Source: Lachnospiraceae bacterium
Lineage (GTDB): Bacteria; Bacillota; Clostridia; Lachnospirales; Lachnospiraceae
Length of the DNA: 56,196 nt
Assembly (NCBI GenBank): GCA_024682075.1
Contig: JAIKZQ010000052.1
Location: forward strand, 1-56,196
Direction of reading: 5' to 3'
This document shows positions 16,966 to 25,251 of the stretch, one piece after another. The notes under the pieces are model-generated. The model saw only the letters and a list, made by a program, of their open reading frames with translations, was not told the origin of the DNA and searched no databases. Position 1 is the stretch's first letter. Every line of letters begins with the position of its first letter. A program made the translations under genes and the position numbers.

Positions 16966-18177
16966 ATGAAACGTAAGTTACTTAGTCTTGTGCTTAGTGC
17001 AGGACTCGTAGCAACATCTCTTACCTCTCTTGCCGGCTGCGGAAAGGCTACCGGAGAGATCAAGATCTGGGTTGCAGAGAATGTTGTTGAGTTTACCCAG
17101 GCTCAGGTTGCAGCTTTCCAGGCAGCAAATCCCGAGTATTCAGGCTACACCATCGTTGTTGAGCCCGTTGGTGAAGGCGATGCAGCTACCAACATGGTTA
17201 CCGACGTTGAGGCAGGAGCTGACATCTACGGCTTCCCTCAGGACCAGCTTTCACGTCTGGTTGCAGCTCAGGCAATCACCCCCATCGGTGATGAGGACGC
17301 TGAATGGGTAGCAGGTGCAAATGATGCAGGTTCCGTCGCAGCTGCTAAGGTTGGCGATGTCACCTATGCATATCCCATTACTTCCGACAACGGATATTTC
17401 CTTTATTATGACAAGTCTGTCATTTCCGATCCTTCAACCCTTGAAGGCATCGTGGCAGCATGTGAGAGCGCAGGAAAGAGCTTCTACATGGAGATCAACT
17501 CTGGCTGGTATCAGACCGCATTCTTCTTCGGAGACAACGGCTGCACACTTACCTATGATACCGACTCCACCGGAGCATTCACCGCTTGCAATGCAACATA
17601 TGCATCCGATGCAGGTGTCAGAGCTTTGAGGAACATGATCAATCTTCATATGTCTCCCGCATTTGTTAACGGCTCATCCATCAGCAATGCTACCAACGTT
17701 GGTGCGATCGTTGACGGAACCTGGGATTCAGGTGCAGCTAAGGATCTCTTCGGAGACAACTATGCAGCAGCTCCTCTTCCTACCGTAGGCGGCATTCAGA
17801 TGTCCGGATTCGGCGGATTCAAGCTTCTCGGCATTAAGCCTCAGACTGATTCCAACAAGCTTGCAGCATGCAGAGCAATCGCAAGATATCTCTCATCCGC
17901 AGATGTACAGCTTGCTCGTTACGATGAGGTAGGCTGGGGACCTTCAAACCTCACCGCTCAGGCTTCTGAGAAGATCACCGGAGATGCAGCTCTTTCAGCA
18001 CTTGGTCAGCAGCTCGCTTATACCGTTCCTCAGGGACAGTATCCCGGCGAATACTGGTCACTTGCAACCGCACTCGGCGACAGCATCATCGCAGGCGATT
18101 ATGACAACGCTACCGATGCAGAGCTTCTGCAGGTACTTCAGGACTTCCAGGATACCTGCGCAAGTTATGCACAGTAA
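16966..18177 (+). CDS. ganS: Galacto-oligosaccharide/maltodextrin-type ABC substrate-binding lipoprotein
   Basis: 403 residues. A lipoprotein signal ends in SLAGC with Cys25, so the mature protein is anchored to the outer face of the membrane. The rest is a family 1 (MalE-like) binding protein: EIKIWVAENVVEF, an ITSDNGYFLYYDKS hinge region and WGPSNLTA near the end. Its gene is followed by two MalF/MalG-type permeases and a GH53 galactanase, the same order as B. subtilis ganS-ganP-ganQ-ganB, so beta-1,4-galacto-oligosaccharide is the most likely ligand; maltodextrin is the alternative. GGAGG precedes the ATG. A hairpin after the stop should make this gene the most expressed of the operon. Confidence 0.85.
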   Translation: MKRKLLSLVLSAGLVATSLTSLAGCGKATGEIKIWVAENVVEFTQAQVAAFQAANPEYSGYTIVVEPVGEGDAATNMVTDVEAGADIYGFPQDQLSRLVAAQAITPIGDEDAEWVAGANDAGSVAAAKVGDVTYAYPITSDNGYFLYYDKSVISDPSTLEGIVAACESAGKSFYMEINSGWYQTAFFFGDNGCTLTYDTDSTGAFTACNATYASDAGVRALRNMINLHMSPAFVNGSSISNATNVGAIVDGTWDSGAAKDLFGDNYAAAPLPTVGGIQMSGFGGFKLLGIKPQTDSNKLAACRAIARYLSSADVQLARYDEVGWGPSNLTAQASEKITGDAALSALGQQLAYTVPQGQYPGEYWSLATALGDSIIAGDYDNATDAELLQVLQDFQDTCASYAQ

Positions 18178-18218
18178 GGACCTGCAGAGACCATAGTCAG
18201 TAAGTGAAGTTTGTCAGG

Positions 18219-18250
18219 GGCAGGGGACCTTTCGGCTCCCTGCCTCTTTT
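18219..18250 (+). terminator. Attenuating hairpin between ganS and ganP
   Basis: GGCAGGG pairs with CCCTGCC, the loop holds a further CC/GG pair, and TCTTTT follows. A moderate terminator in this place is usual in binding-protein operons and lets the binding protein exceed the permeases. Confidence 0.75.
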
Positions 18251-18292
18251 GTAAAAGACGATCCGACGGGAAGCATCCGGGGGAAATCTCTA

Positions 18293-19687
18293 ATGGATAA
18301 ATTCAAGAAAAATGTAGAGGCATTTAAGGAAGTGTGCAGATCTTTGGCTGCCACATTCCGTTTTACAGGGGAAGCGATCGCAAAAGGAAGCTGGAAGGTG
18401 AAGGCTTCTGCGGTCATTTTTGGCTTTGGTCACATTCTCAGGAAACAGTTCCTGAGAGGTTTTGCATTTCTTGCAGGCGAGGCTGCTTTATTATGGGTGG
18501 TATTCGGCTTCGGCTGGCAGTATATTTCCAAATTCGCATCGCTCGGTGATTCAAGCGGCGGATACAATCCCGACGGTACCATTTCATACGGTGATAATTC
18601 TTTCTTCATTCTGCTCTACGGCATACTGGTCATAATTGCCATCGTTGGTTTTTTCATCTTGTGGGGCATGAATCTGAGAGACAGTTATAGATGTGAGAAG
18701 AGACTTGCAGAGGGCAGGAAACTTCCCACCAGCAAGGAGGACTGGCATAGTCTTTTTGACAAGAACTTTGCCCAGACTCTTCTTACCATACCCGTCATCG
18801 GCATCTTCGTGTTCACGGTTCTGCCAATCCTGTTCATGATCTGTATCGCGTTCACGAATTACGACAAGGATCATACTCCTCCTGCCGCACTTTTCGACTG
18901 GGTGGGATTTGAGAACTTCCGTAAGATCTTCGATTTCGGCGGAGCGGGCCTCGGCTCGACATTCTTCAAGGTCCTTGGCTGGACGCTGTGCTGGGCTTTC
19001 TTCGCAACATTCCTTAACTATTTCCTGGGAATGGGAGTTGCGATCCTCATTAACAGAAACGGCATCAAGTTCAAGAAGTTCTGGAGGACCATCCTGGTCA
19101 TGACCATCGCTGTTCCCCAGATCGTAAGCCTTCTGTATATCGGCAAGCTCTTTGCGACAGACGGACTGATCAATCTGTTCCTTATGAACCACGGCATCAT
19201 TGACAGGGCAATACCGTTCTGGACTGATGCGAATTATGCAAGGGTATTGATCATCCTTATCAATCTGTGGGTCGGCATACCTTATATGATGCTGATCGCA
19301 ACGGGACTTCTGATGAACATTCCCGCAGATCTGTACGAATCCGCAAGGATAGACGGAGCGAACTCATTCCAGATGTTCAGGAAGATCACACTTCCCTATA
19401 TGCTTTTCGTCACCGGACCTTTCCTTCTGACGAGCTTTACCGGCAACCTGAACAACTTCAACGTCATCTACCTGCTGAACAAAGGACAGCCCAAGAGCAT
19501 GTCACTGTCGGACGGAGCAGGTGCAACGGACCTTCTTGTCACATGGCTCTATACCGTGACCGTCACCAACAACGATTACAAGATCGCGGCAGTCATAGGT
19601 ATCATGATCTTCATTGTCACGGCTGTCATTGCACTGGTTGTATACGGAATGCTGCCTTCGGTTAAGGATGAGGAGGGATTCCAATAA
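18293..19687 (+). CDS. ganP: MalF/GanP-type ABC sugar permease
   Basis: 464 residues. An N-terminal extension of about 160 residues with two or three hydrophobic segments precedes the permease core, as in MalF and GanP. The core has six membrane helices and the EAA loop YESARIDGANSFQMFRKITLP-type signature in which the ATPase subunit docks; it is read at YESARIDGANSFQMF. It imports the sugar bound by the lipoprotein encoded upstream. No ABC ATPase is present in the locus, so a shared MsmX-like ATPase elsewhere is likely. The stop codon overlaps the ganQ start by one base (TAATG). Confidence 0.9.
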   Translation: MDKFKKNVEAFKEVCRSLAATFRFTGEAIAKGSWKVKASAVIFGFGHILRKQFLRGFAFLAGEAALLWVVFGFGWQYISKFASLGDSSGGYNPDGTISYGDNSFFILLYGILVIIAIVGFFILWGMNLRDSYRCEKRLAEGRKLPTSKEDWHSLFDKNFAQTLLTIPVIGIFVFTVLPILFMICIAFTNYDKDHTPPAALFDWVGFENFRKIFDFGGAGLGSTFFKVLGWTLCWAFFATFLNYFLGMGVAILINRNGIKFKKFWRTILVMTIAVPQIVSLLYIGKLFATDGLINLFLMNHGIIDRAIPFWTDANYARVLIILINLWVGIPYMMLIATGLLMNIPADLYESARIDGANSFQMFRKITLPYMLFVTGPFLLTSFTGNLNNFNVIYLLNKGQPKSMSLSDGAGATDLLVTWLYTVTVTNNDYKIAAVIGIMIFIVTAVIALVVYGMLPSVKDEEGFQ

Positions 19688-20538
19688 TGAGCAGAAAAAG
19701 AAAAATAGGAAACTTCTTTGCATATGTCCTGCTGGTCATCATAAGCGTCATCTGGCTGTTCCCTTTCGTGGGACTCGTGCTTCAGTCGTTCAGGTCGTAT
19801 AACACCGAATTCGGCGGAATGGTCGGATATCTTGTTCCGAAGCATTTCTCGCTCGACTCGTACATCTATTTGTTCTCCGGTGAGTGCAAATTCGTCAGAT
19901 GGTATCTGAATACCCTGATCATCGCGCTTTTTGTGACGGCGGGACAGACCGTTGTGGTCGTATGCGTAAGCTATGCACTTTCGAGAATGAGATTTGTGGG
20001 AAGAACGTTCCTCATGAAGACCTGGCTCATCCTCGGAATGTTCCCCGGATTCCTTACCATGATATGTCTGTACTTCCTGCTGAAACTCCTCGGACTGACT
20101 CAGGCCGGCGCTGTTCCCGGACTCATCCTGATCGGAGTTGCAAGCTCCGGAATGGGATATTATGTCTGTAAGGGATACTTTGATACCATCCCCAAGTCAC
20201 TTGATGAAGCAGCAAGGATAGACGGTGCTACGAGAGCACAGATACTGATAAGCATGATCGTGCCTCTTTCCAAACCGATCATCATCTACACAGCGCTTGT
20301 TGCTTTCATGGCTCCCTGGTGCGATTACGTATTTGCTTCATACGTGGCATTCGGTCACTCCAACAGTTATAATGTAGCTGTATCGCTGCAGAACTGGGTA
20401 TGGACCAATGACTATCAGGGATTCTTCACCAGGTTCTGCGCGGGCGGAATACTGGTCGCAATACCTGTGACGATATTGTTCATGTGCCTTCAGAAGTATT
20501 ATGTTGAAGGTGTCACCGGCGGTGCAGTCAAAGGTTAA
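19687..20538 (+). CDS. ganQ: MalG/GanQ-type ABC sugar permease
   Basis: 283 residues with six membrane helices and the EAA loop motif LDEAARIDGATRAQI. It is the second half of the membrane channel made with the preceding permease. The start overlaps the ganP stop by one base, so the two are translationally coupled and should be made in equal amounts. A terminator-like hairpin lies between this gene and the GH53 gene. Confidence 0.92.
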   Translation: MSRKRKIGNFFAYVLLVIISVIWLFPFVGLVLQSFRSYNTEFGGMVGYLVPKHFSLDSYIYLFSGECKFVRWYLNTLIIALFVTAGQTVVVVCVSYALSRMRFVGRTFLMKTWLILGMFPGFLTMICLYFLLKLLGLTQAGAVPGLILIGVASSGMGYYVCKGYFDTIPKSLDEAARIDGATRAQILISMIVPLSKPIIIYTALVAFMAPWCDYVFASYVAFGHSNSYNVAVSLQNWVWTNDYQGFFTRFCAGGILVAIPVTILFMCLQKYYVEGVTGGAVKG

Positions 20539-20550
20539 CGAACTTATTAA

Positions 20551-20581
20551 GGGCCGTGCGCTCAGGCGTGCGGCCCTTTTT
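20551..20581 (+). terminator. Hairpin between ganQ and the GH53 gene
   Basis: GGGCCGTGCGC and GCGTGCGGCCC form an 11-bp stem with two wobble pairs and a 4-base loop, followed by TTTTT. It lies 19 bases before the GH53 start, so expression of the galactanase probably depends on read-through or on a separate promoter that I cannot see. Confidence 0.8.
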
Positions 20582-20599
20582 GAAAACGAGGGTTTACAG

Positions 20600-22645
20600 A
20601 TGAAAAGAAAAAGAATGCTTGCGGGCATAACATCCATCCTGCTTTCATCGGTCATTGCACTCGGCGGATGCGGTGCATCCTCTTCCGAACCGAAGTGCGG
20701 GGAACTGATGGATGTGACTGCAAGGGAAGTGTCCGTCTCTGTCAGCAGGATAGATAACCTTCCGGCGGATTTTGTCATGGGTGCCGATATAAGCTCGTAT
20801 TATTCGATAGATAAGAGCGGTGCGACATTTTATGACTTTGACGGCAATAAGATTGATATGGACGGCTTCTTTAAACTACTGAAGGAAAGCGGGCTTGACC
20901 TTGTAAGGTTCAGGGTATGGAATGATCCTTATGACGAAAAGGGCAGGGGCTACGGCGGAGGAAATTGTGACACGCAGGCTGCTGTGACCATGGGAAAGAG
21001 TGCCACGGCTGCAGGACTTCAGGTGATGATCGATTATCATTACTCGGACTTCTGGGCCGATCCTAATAAGCAGATGACACCCAAGGCATGGCTGCTCATG
21101 TCGGATGAAGAGAAAGCAGCGGCACTTGAAGAGTTTACAAGGCAGTCCCTTACGGAACTTAAGGAAGCAGGCGTCAATGTCACGATCGTCTCTGTCGGCA
21201 ACGAGACCGATAACGGAATGAGCGGTGAAAAGGGATGGACTGAAAAGTGTGCCCTCTACAACGCAGGCAGCAGGGCGGTCAGGGAAGTGTTCCCGGGTGC
21301 AATGGTTGCGGTACATTATTCCAATCCCGAGCATGATTATGTCACATATGCAAGACACCTTTCTGACTGTGACGTGGACTACGATATCTTCGGAACATCT
21401 TATTATCCTTACTGGCACGGAACTTTGGAGAATCTCACCGAAGTAATGGCAGAGATCGCAGAGATAACCGGAAAGCGCGTTATGGTGCTCGAGACTTCAT
21501 GGGCATATACTCTTGAAGACGGTGACGGAAGCGGTAATACCGTATCGCACGAGAGTAATTCCGCCGATCCTTTCTACAGCTTCAGCGTGCAGGGTCAGGC
21601 CGACGAGATAGCATCCGTGACACAGGCGATAGCAAATGTCGGTGATGCTGCTCTCGGAATGCTGTACTGGGAGCCTGCGTGGATACCGGTTCAGTATTAT
21701 AATTCCCGCGGATCCGATGCCGGGAGAGTCCTTGAATCGAACAAAAAGAAATGGGAGAAGTACGGTTCCGGATGGGCATCAAGTTATGCCTCGGTTTATG
21801 ACCCTGATGATGCCGGAGTTTATTACGGCGGAAGCGCAGTCGATAATCAGGCACTGTTTGATTTTGCCGGACATCCGCTTGATTCCCTCAACACATTCAG
21901 ATATATGAGGGAAGGACATGAGATGGAGGGACTTACTCTTTCACAGGTGATAATGCCTGCACCGATATCGATAGAGATCGGAGAGGATGTTCATGATTAT
22001 CTTCCCATGACCGTAAGAGGCGAGCTGAACAATAAGCAGAGACTGACATTTAATGTCGAGTGGGATGAGGCAGAACTTGCACAGCTGTCTTCCGTTGGGG
22101 AGTATACGGTTCACTGCACGATAACCGATGAGATACCGGGCGGTGACGGCACGCCCAGAAAGGTAATGCTGAAAGTGAATGTCCTGCCGCACAACCTTCT
22201 GATAAACGGTGATTTTGAAAAGGGCGATAATACCGGATGGGAGATAAGTGATCCGATGGCCGGTGTCACGAGAGATGATCCATACCGCGGAGATTATGCA
22301 CTGCATTTCTGGAGCGAGGGAGCTGTAAGCTTCACGGCGTCCCAGACTGTCACGGCAGGAGAAAGCGGTGAAATGGTCTATTCGATGAAGGCTCAGGGAG
22401 GTGACCTTGGTGACGGTCATATTGTAAAGCTTGTCATCATCAATGAATCGACTGGCCTGACATATGAAGGAAGCGTCACACTGACAGGATGGCAGAGCTG
22501 GAAGGAAACGGGATATTATATTGAGAATGCCCCGGCCGCATTTACGGTATCCGAGGGTGACAGGATCACCGTCACGATCGAGGTAAGCGGCGCTGCCGGA
22601 GGATGGGGCACGATAGACGATGTGTTCCTCGCATATAAGGAGTAA
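20600..22645 (+). CDS. ganB: Lipoprotein GH53 endo-beta-1,4-galactanase with Ig-like and carbohydrate-binding modules
   Basis: 681 residues from ATG 20600 (GAGGG seven bases upstream, directly before a lipoprotein signal with LGGC, Cys24); the frame upstream overlaps ganQ and is not coding. The GH53 barrel covers about residues 55-410: FVMGADISSYYS, VRFRVWNDPYDE, MIDYHYSDFWADP, SVGNETDNG with acid/base Glu202 and MVLETSW with nucleophile Glu298. A bacterial Ig-like domain (~435-530) and a C-terminal beta-sandwich starting NLLINGDFEKGDNTGWEIS follow; the latter may be a galactan-binding CBM61-type module. The enzyme cuts pectic galactan or type I arabinogalactan at the cell surface, feeding the transporter encoded upstream. 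No GH42 galactosidase lies nearby. Confidence 0.93.
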   Translation: MKRKRMLAGITSILLSSVIALGGCGASSSEPKCGELMDVTAREVSVSVSRIDNLPADFVMGADISSYYSIDKSGATFYDFDGNKIDMDGFFKLLKESGLDLVRFRVWNDPYDEKGRGYGGGNCDTQAAVTMGKSATAAGLQVMIDYHYSDFWADPNKQMTPKAWLLMSDEEKAAALEEFTRQSLTELKEAGVNVTIVSVGNETDNGMSGEKGWTEKCALYNAGSRAVREVFPGAMVAVHYSNPEHDYVTYARHLSDCDVDYDIFGTSYYPYWHGTLENLTEVMAEIAEITGKRVMVLETSWAYTLEDGDGSGNTVSHESNSADPFYSFSVQGQADEIASVTQAIANVGDAALGMLYWEPAWIPVQYYNSRGSDAGRVLESNKKKWEKYGSGWASSYASVYDPDDAGVYYGGSAVDNQALFDFAGHPLDSLNTFRYMREGHEMEGLTLSQVIMPAPISIEIGEDVHDYLPMTVRGELNNKQRLTFNVEWDEAELAQLSSVGEYTVHCTITDEIPGGDGTPRKVMLKVNVLPHNLLINGDFEKGDNTGWEISDPMAGVTRDDPYRGDYALHFWSEGAVSFTASQTVTAGESGEMVYSMKAQGGDLGDGHIVKLVIINESTGLTYEGSVTLTGWQSWKETGYYIENAPAAFTVSEGDRITVTIEVSGAAGGWGTIDDVFLAYKE

Positions 22646-22691
22646 ACTGATGTGGCCTGCCGCAATGTGCGGCAGGTCACAGTTTATTTTT
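22644..22691 (+). terminator. Strong terminator after the GH53 gene
   Basis: TGTGGCCTGCCGCA pairs with TGCGGCAGGTCACA (one wobble) and the stem is extended by AAACTG/CAGTTT across a one-base bulge. TTTATTTTT follows. The left arm starts in the stop codon region. Confidence 0.9.
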
Positions 22692-22702
22692 GCATTTCCT
22701 TA

Positions 22703-22711
22703 TGCTAAAAT
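22703..22711 (+). promoter_or_regulatory. Extended -10 promoter for small membrane genes
   Basis: TGC-TAAAAT is an extended -10 box directly after the terminator and about 37 bases before the start at 22748. No clear -35 box is present. Confidence 0.4.
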
Positions 22712-22747
22712 TTTTAAAGTTAAATCAGTTTCGGAGGAAACAAAAAA

Positions 22748-22924
22748 ATGATCACTTTACTTGTGATACTTATATTGCTGGCTGTTATCTGGATACTTCT
22801 CAAGATCCTTGGCCTTGTCATAAAGATCCCTTTCAAGATAATCGGATTTATCTTCAAACAGCCATTTGCAACCATTTTCTGGATAATAGTCATAGGCTAT
22901 GTATTGTATTATTTTCTGATCTGA
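22748..22924 (+). CDS. Small two-helix membrane protein (58 aa)
   Basis: A 58-codon gene with GGAGG ten bases before its ATG. The product starts MITLLVILILLAVIW and consists of two hydrophobic helices joined by a short basic turn (KIPFKIIGFIFK). I recognise no family. It lies 74 bases upstream of the larger membrane protein at 22998 in the same direction and probably shares its transcript. Confidence 0.6.
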   Translation: MITLLVILILLAVIWILLKILGLVIKIPFKIIGFIFKQPFATIFWIIVIGYVLYYFLI

Positions 22925-22997
22925 TGCGGGAGTCAGGGCGTCGCAGGATCGGTGAGCGCTATATGAGCGTGAGTGATTTCTTAAGAGGAGATAAAGG

Positions 22998-23912
22998 GTG
23001 AATTTATACAATTTCGATCTTTGGGAATATATTGAAAACATCGTGACCGGATCGGGTTCTGCAGTGTATTCGATCATATCCGGGTTCGGCAATTTCTACA
23101 GGCTCGTGATGGCTATCCTGATGGTCATCGGAATGTGGAAGATGTTTGCCAAGGCCGGAGAGAATGACTGGGGAGCACTTATTCCTTTTTACAACAGGTA
23201 CCTTCTTTTTAAGATAGCCGACATGAAGAACTGGTTCTGGGCATATCTCGGAATCTCGATATTTTATGTCATAACGCTCGTGGCTCTTATCTGTGCACTG
23301 GTGGCTGCTTTATTTTCGAGCATTGCCGGATCGGCTGATTATGATTCGATCCTCACCATGCTCGGTGCATCGATGCTGATCTGTTTTATACTTGCAATTC
23401 TGACATTCGCACTGAATCTTGCCAGGAACATAAAGCTTGCGAAGAATTTTAATCTGAGCGGATGGTTTGTTGTCGGATTCATCTTTTTCCCCGGCATTTT
23501 CTTCATGATCGTGGGATGCTCCGAAAAGATACATTTTAAGGACAGGCTTCCTAACGGTTTACAGCCCGGACAGATGCCGTATGATCAGCCTCAGGGTGCC
23601 GGGTCCGCCACCTACGATCCTTACGCTGCACAGGGCACATATGCTCAGGGTGCGCAGCAGAACATGTATGGTGCAAACGGACAGTACGGCGCAAACGGAC
23701 AGTACGGCGCAAATAACGGATTTGCAGGCAATGATCCTTACGGTGCACAGAACGATCCTTACGGCGCGCAGAACGTATACAGTCAGAATGCGTACGGCCA
23801 GAGCGCAAATGGTCAGAACAGCTCTGCGTCTGATTCATATGCTCCCGCAAAGGGTACAAGAGATGAAGAAGTCTGGAAGACTATCTATGATGAAAATGCA
23901 AATAATCTGTAA
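22998..23912 (+). CDS. DUF5684-like membrane protein with glycine/tyrosine-rich tail
   Basis: 304 residues from a GTG start preceded by AGAGGAGAT. The first ~190 residues hold four hydrophobic segments with WKMFAKAGENDWGALIPFYNRY between the first two (read here as WKMFAKAGENDW then GALIPFYNRY), the hallmark of DUF5684 proteins, whose function is unknown. The last ~110 residues are low-complexity and rich in Gly, Tyr, Gln, Asn and Pro, made of short repeats such as GANGQY and NDPYGAQ. The DNA of this tail shows tandem repeats (23670-23771), so its length may vary between strains. The tail probably lies in the cytoplasm or outside as a flexible arm; topology is not decided. Confidence 0.75.
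   Translation: MNLYNFDLWEYIENIVTGSGSAVYSIISGFGNFYRLVMAILMVIGMWKMFAKAGENDWGALIPFYNRYLLFKIADMKNWFWAYLGISIFYVITLVALICALVAALFSSIAGSADYDSILTMLGASMLICFILAILTFALNLARNIKLAKNFNLSGWFVVGFIFFPGIFFMIVGCSEKIHFKDRLPNGLQPGQMPYDQPQGAGSATYDPYAAQGTYAQGAQQNMYGANGQYGANGQYGANNGFAGNDPYGAQNDPYGAQNVYSQNAYGQSANGQNSSASDSYAPAKGTRDEEVWKTIYDENANNL
23670..23771 (+). repeat. Coding tandem repeats in DUF5684-like gene
   Basis: Two near-perfect 18-base units (GGNGCAAACGGACAGTAC) at 23670-23705 begin a third, and two 21-base units occur at 23730-23771 (each ending GATCCTTACGGNGCNCAG). All keep the frame. Slippage here would change the number of GANGQY and NDPYGAQ repeats. Confidence 0.8.
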
Positions 23913-23933
23913 TTGAAATAATGCATTTTTTCC

Positions 23934-23962
23934 TTGACAGTAACGATGAATTTGGTTAATAT
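23934..23962 (+). promoter_or_regulatory. Promoter of the tRNA cluster
   Basis: TTGACA, 17 bases, TAATAT, ending 16 bases before tRNA-Arg. The perfect -35 box fits a strong tRNA promoter. Confidence 0.75.
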
Positions 23963-23978
23963 AATCGTTGTCTGTTTT

Positions 23979-24052
<74 letters not shown>

Positions 24053-24057
24053 TTCGT

Positions 24058-24132
24058 GGTGGGTATAGCACAGTTGGTTAGCGCGTCAGATTGTGGTTCT
24101 GAAGGTCGAGGGTTCGAGTCCCTCTACCCACC
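24058..24132 (+). tRNA. tRNA-His (GTG)
   Basis: The acceptor GTGGGTA pairs with TACCCAC, with the extra G at 24058 opposite C at 24132 that marks tRNA-His. The anticodon loop TTGTGGT carries GTG. It lies five bases after tRNA-Arg. Confidence 0.95.
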
Positions 24133-24133
24133 C

Positions 24134-24155
24134 TCGCCAACAGGCGATTTTTTTT
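24134..24155 (+). terminator. Short hairpin with T-run after tRNA-His
   Basis: TCGCC-AACA-GGCGA is followed by eight T. The stem is short, but the T-run is long, so partial termination between tRNA-His and tRNA-Gln is likely. Confidence 0.65.
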
Positions 24156-24188
24156 ATGAAGCAGGTTTATCGCATTCGGACCTGCCGT

Positions 24189-24260
24189 AGGGCTATCGCC
24201 AAGCGGTAAGGCACAGGACTTTGACTCCTGCACTCGTGGGTTCGAATCCCGCTAGCCCTG
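24189..24260 (+). tRNA. tRNA-Gln (TTG)
   Basis: Acceptor AGGGCTA pairs with TAGCCCT. The anticodon stem CAGGA/TCCTG encloses the loop CTTTGAC with anticodon TTG. The T loop contains GGTTCGAATC. Confidence 0.95.
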
Positions 24261-24299
24261 TTAGGAAGTAAACGTGATCTCAGATGACGTTGCATATAT

Positions 24300-24372
24300 G
24301 AGACACTAGCTCAGTCGGTAGAGCACTTGACTTTTAATCAAGTTGTCGTGGGTTCGATTCCCACGTGTCTCA
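24300..24372 (+). tRNA. tRNA-Lys (TTT)
   Basis: Acceptor GAGACAC pairs with GTGTCTC and the anticodon loop CTTTTAA carries TTT. The 3' half (from 24338) and the terminator beyond it are duplicated at 25252-25338, the pattern left when an element integrates at a tRNA 3' end. Confidence 0.95.
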
Positions 24373-24424
24373 CGCTTATAACACAAGGGAAGCCTGGAAA
24401 ATACGGGCTTCCTTTTAATTTTCC
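24338..24424 (+). repeat. 87-bp tRNA-Lys 3'-end direct repeat, copy 1 (att-like)
   Basis: Runs from the anticodon arm of tRNA-Lys through its terminator. It matches 25252-25338 at 86 of 87 positions. This copy belongs to the intact tRNA. Confidence 0.92.
24388..24417 (+). terminator. tRNA-Lys terminator
   Basis: GGAAGCC and GGCTTCC form a 7-bp stem, followed by TTTTAATTTT. The same hairpin is present in the second repeat copy at about 25302-25331. Confidence 0.8.
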
Positions 24425-24481
24425 CTTCTTTTATGTATGGGCGTGTATAGGCGTATAAAAGTGTATGTTTTATATGTTTTT

Positions 24482-24513
24482 GGGGGTACAAATGGGGGTA
24501 CAAATAGGGGTAC
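24482..24513 (+). repeat. Tandem 12-bp repeats beside the tRNA-Lys copy
   Basis: GGGGGTACAAAT occurs twice head to tail and a third partial unit AGGGGTAC follows. Short tandem direct repeats beside an att core can be arm-type binding sites of a tyrosine integrase; that reading is an inference. The remaining bases from 24425 to 24745 show no gene that I can support. Confidence 0.5.
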
Positions 24514-24745
24514 GGAAATGGCCTTCAAAGCCGCATAAACATTGAATATTATAAATTCCAATAGTATAATATTGGGCTAACCAGCGTCCGAGTGCATCGC
24601 GTTTAGGCGTATTTGCCTTCGGATATGAGATGTATCGTGACAGTGCCCTGAAGGGAGGCTACGGGCAGATACTGTTAAGAAATGATCGCACGTGATAGAA
24701 TATTCATTGGAGCTGTAACCGGGTTTTGAAATGTGGGGAGGGCAT

Positions 24746-25195
24746 ATGACAAAAGCAGAATTCAATGACAAGTTGAAAGTATTTTTGTACGGAGAAGAGA
24801 AGATTCCCTGTGGTGAGATAGATGAGATCTTCTCACGTGTGGATGATGAGAACGGGATCAGTGCCAAGAAACTTCTGCTGGAAAGCGGCAAGATGACTGA
24901 GATGGAATATGCACATGCATATGCGTGTACCACGAAGACTACTTGCTGTGATTTGAAGACCATTAAGGTTGACGAAAAGGTCTTAAGTCTTATTCCCGCA
25001 GAGACCGCCATGAAATATTGCGTTTTTCCGCTTGGTATTTCAGAAACGGATGAAGGAGAGCTGCTGGTTGTGACCGATGAACCCGAAACTCCCGGACTGG
25101 CCGAGGAACTTAAGAGAGTCACCGGAAAAGAGATCAAGCTTATTATCGGTGTACGAGACGATATAGCTGATAGGATCAAACAGTATTACATCTGA
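24746..25195 (+). CDS. Stand-alone MshEN-like (GspE/PilB N-terminal) domain protein
   Basis: 149 residues starting MTKAEFNDK; ATG 24746 has GGGAGG four bases upstream, which rules out the ATG at 24731. The pattern LLESGKMTEMEYAHAYA..T..CDL, then LSLIPAETAMKYCVFPLGIS and LLVVTDEP is that of the N-terminal domain of type II secretion/type IV pilus ATPases. There is no ATPase domain, so it may be a small signalling or binding protein; some MshEN domains bind c-di-GMP, but the full binding motif is not evident. It is the only gene between the two tRNA-Lys repeat copies, hence possible cargo or a bystander. Confidence 0.7.
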   Translation: MTKAEFNDKLKVFLYGEEKIPCGEIDEIFSRVDDENGISAKKLLLESGKMTEMEYAHAYACTTKTTCCDLKTIKVDEKVLSLIPAETAMKYCVFPLGISETDEGELLVVTDEPETPGLAEELKRVTGKEIKLIIGVRDDIADRIKQYYI

Positions 25196-25203
25196 ACATA
25201 ATA

Positions 25204-25240
25204 CAAGAGCGAAGCCACGGGGCTTCGCTCTTGATTTTTT
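25204..25240 (+). terminator. Terminator after the MshEN-like gene
   Basis: CAAGAGCGAAGCC pairs perfectly with GGCTTCGCTCTTG (loop ACGG) and six T follow. It ends 12 bases before the second tRNA-Lys repeat. Confidence 0.92.
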
Positions 25241-25251
25241 AACCGTTTAAT

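Noticed and set aside
24306..24503. 65-codon minus-strand frame
   Set aside because: Antisense to tRNA-Lys and its terminator; part of it would be repeated at copy 2 simply because the DNA is duplicated.
24425..24745. Integrase remnant beside tRNA-Lys
   Set aside because: No tyrosine recombinase motif is readable in any frame; only the tandem 12-bp repeats are reported.
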